Positions 62,200-64,000 of a stretch of DNA of 64,000 bases are shown piece after piece. How positions within the stretch are numbered: the first letter of the stretch is position 1; each line of letters starts with the position of its first letter. Source of the DNA: Megaleporinus macrocephalus. Taxonomy: Eukaryota > Chordata > Actinopteri > Characiformes > Anostomidae. The stretch spans positions 16,275,962 through 16,339,961 of the forward strand of contig CM038720.1 in NCBI GenBank assembly GCA_021613375.1, read 5' to 3'. Made by a program: the position numbers and the translations under genes. The notes beneath the pieces are model-generated. The model worked only from the letters and a program-made list of their open reading frames with translations. It ran no database searches and had not been told where the DNA came from.

Positions 62200-64000
62200 A
62201 TAAAGACTGTCATGTCCCCAGAGACACCAGAATAGGAGAATTTCACTTTTTAGTCAACCAAACTGGGGACGAGTTCTGCATAGCTGAAGCCACAGTAGCA
62301 GAAATACAAACTGAAACCTTATCGCAACCATTCCCAAAGTCAACCTTGGCAATTCAGCACTAGATTCTGACAATTTGAGACCTTGCTTCTCAAGTACTCT
62401 GGTGTTTTTAGTGCTCATGAGCATGATTATGGTCGTACTGATAGAGTCAGACATGCCATTAGAACAGGCAATGCTTAGCCCATAAGACAGAGAGCTTACT
62501 GCACTTCTCACCATATGCAAGCTGAACTAGACAGACAAGTCCAGCAACTCCTGGATGGAGACATCAATGAGAAAAGTTGTAGCCCGTGGTCTTCTCCTGT
62601 TGTTTTGGTCAAAAAGAAAGATGGAAGCTACAGATTTTGCATCGATTTTTGTAAACTCAGTGCAGTCACTATTAAAGATTCATATCCCTTGCCGTGTCCT
62701 GTAGATGCTTTAGATAGCTTGTCTGGCTCATGTTGGTTTAGCGCCATGGACCTTGCCAGTGGCTATTGGCAGGTTGAGCTAGAGCCACAGGACAGGGAGA
62801 AAACTGCTTTTACGACAGGGCATGCTTTATACTATTTTAAGGTTATGCCTTTTTTATGCCGTTTACTGGACAGCCTTGAAGAGGTTCTGAACCGTTTCCA
62901 TTCTGCTGGGCTTAAACTGAAAGCCTGCTTGTGAAGATGCTTTCCAATCGCTAAAGTATGCTCTCACTAGCCCTCACATTGGGGTCCATCCTCTCTTTTC
63001 TCAGCCGTTTTTACTGTACACAGATGCTTCACAGGACTGCATAGGGTCAGTGCTTGCTCAAGTTCAGGAGCAGAAGAAGCAAGTTATAGCTTACGGCAGT
63101 CACACACTGACCCATTCACAGCGAAAATGGTCCACATATGATCGTGAGCTCTCTGCAATTGTTTGGTTTGTCAGACATTTTAAGCATTTCCTGGCTGGCA
63201 CCACCTTCACGATTGTTACTGACCATAAGCCCATGACCCTCCAGCAAGCAGCAGATGATTGTGATCCAACTGGTAGACGGGGGCGTTGGATAGTGGAACT
63301 GGGTGTATATGCCTACACAGTCATTCACAAATAAGGCAAGAAACATGCCAACGCTGATACCATGCCCAGGTGGCCCTGTTTTCGTATGGAAACTAAAGCT
63401 GTGCAGTGTGTCTTAACCACCCCAGCTGACCACCACATTCCTGACATCTGCCCAACCTTGTCCATTGATCCAGATGAGATGCACAAACACCAAGAGGCTG
63501 ATGATGCACTTTGCACAGTGAGAGCTTGGATGGAGGTAGGCTGACATCGGCCACATTTAGGCTCGTTATAAGCTCGGTCTCCTGCTGTGAGAAAACTCTG
63601 GCATGAAATTCCCAAACTCTCTCTTCGTAATGGGATATTATGCAGAAAGTTCAAATGCTCACCGCACACATTGCCTGTGTATCAGGGTGTCCTCCCTGAT
63701 GTGCTTATACCTACTGCATTGAAAGCCCTGCATGGTAATGAGTTTAGTGGACATTTGGGGGCAGATCGTACGCTGCAGAGAGCATGACGAATCTGTTATT
63801 GGCCATATATGTCTCGTGACATTCACAAGTTTTGCTCCGAATGCCTTCCCTGTCAAACATGCAGTTCTCCAAATCCACAAGAGCGTGCCCCTTTGCAGTC
63901 TATCCAGGCCAACCGTCCTTTCCAAAGAAGTGCTGCTGACATCACCGGACTGCATTACATCAAAGGGACATCGGTACGTGTTAGTCATTATGGACTATTT
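62200..64000 (+). pseudogene. Ty3/gypsy pol fragment (plus), runs off window
   Basis: RT: HMQAELDRQVQQLLDGDINE near 62512-62570, SPWSSPVVLVKKKDGSYRFC near 62582-62640, DLASGYWQVELEPQDREKTA near 62749-62808, then KVMPF at about 62845. There the frame jumps to a DSLEEVLNRFHSAGLKLKA block, missing the YxDD active site. RNase H: LLYTDASQDCIGSVLAQ near 63011-63060, YDRELSAIVWFVRHFKHFLA near 63139-63198, VTDHKPMTL. Integrase zinc-finger region: LHGNEFSGHLGADRTLQRA near 63730-63786 and CSECLPCQTC near 63835-63863. Different gypsy lineage from 51588-55430. Confidence 0.85.

Overview
The window is genomic DNA from a ray-finned (teleost) fish. Three multi-exon vertebrate genes with GT-AG introns are embedded in AT-rich DNA crowded with fish-type transposable elements: L1/Tx1 and L2 LINEs, Ty3/gypsy, Tc1-mariner and hAT. 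The style of the L2 3' tails fits an otophysan fish, but the species cannot be named from this sequence.

Host genes lie in the middle. zcchc9 (minus, six-exon model starting in its first coding exon, 20937-23503) encodes a four-CCHC-knuckle RNA-binding protein. wdr45/WIPI4 (plus, ten coding exons, 29634-37234) encodes an autophagy beta-propeller. lage3/Pcc1 (minus, three exons, 39361-43559) encodes a KEOPS tRNA-modification subunit. zcchc9 and wdr45 diverge; wdr45 and lage3 converge. All three reading frames close exactly across the proposed splice sites. I see no functional link between them beyond being housekeeping genes.

Left flank (1-20560): an L1 inserted into an older L1 with a perfect 16-bp target-site duplication; a minus-strand Ty3/gypsy pol relic carrying a solo LTR with a 4-bp duplication; L2 pieces in both orientations; a Tc1 relic split by an hAT relic; an unrecognised pair of exon-like coding blocks near 18.4-19.1 kb; and a tandem repeat with a unit of about 160 bp.

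Between zcchc9 and wdr45 lie a truncated Tc1 transposase, a minisatellite present as two opposite-orientation arrays, another Tc1-like relic and trinucleotide repeats. wdr45 introns 2, 6 and 7 carry further Tc1/mariner relics.

Right flank (43.6-64 kb): a nearly intact 5'-truncated L1/Tx1 (47197-50317) inside an L2-like element with a 15-bp duplication; a degraded sushi-like Ty3/gypsy element (51588-55430); an L2 element (57068-61255) interrupted by a compact non-autonomous LTR retrotransposon (58275-59959); and Ty3/gypsy fragments in opposite orientations to the window end.

The most interesting object is the LTR element at 58275-59959. It has paired LTRs, a 5-bp duplication, a 10-nt primer-binding site that matches its own predicted transcript start (Tf1/sushi-type self-priming), an unrecognised 209-codon ORF, and a 405-bp tract containing only 7 adenines.
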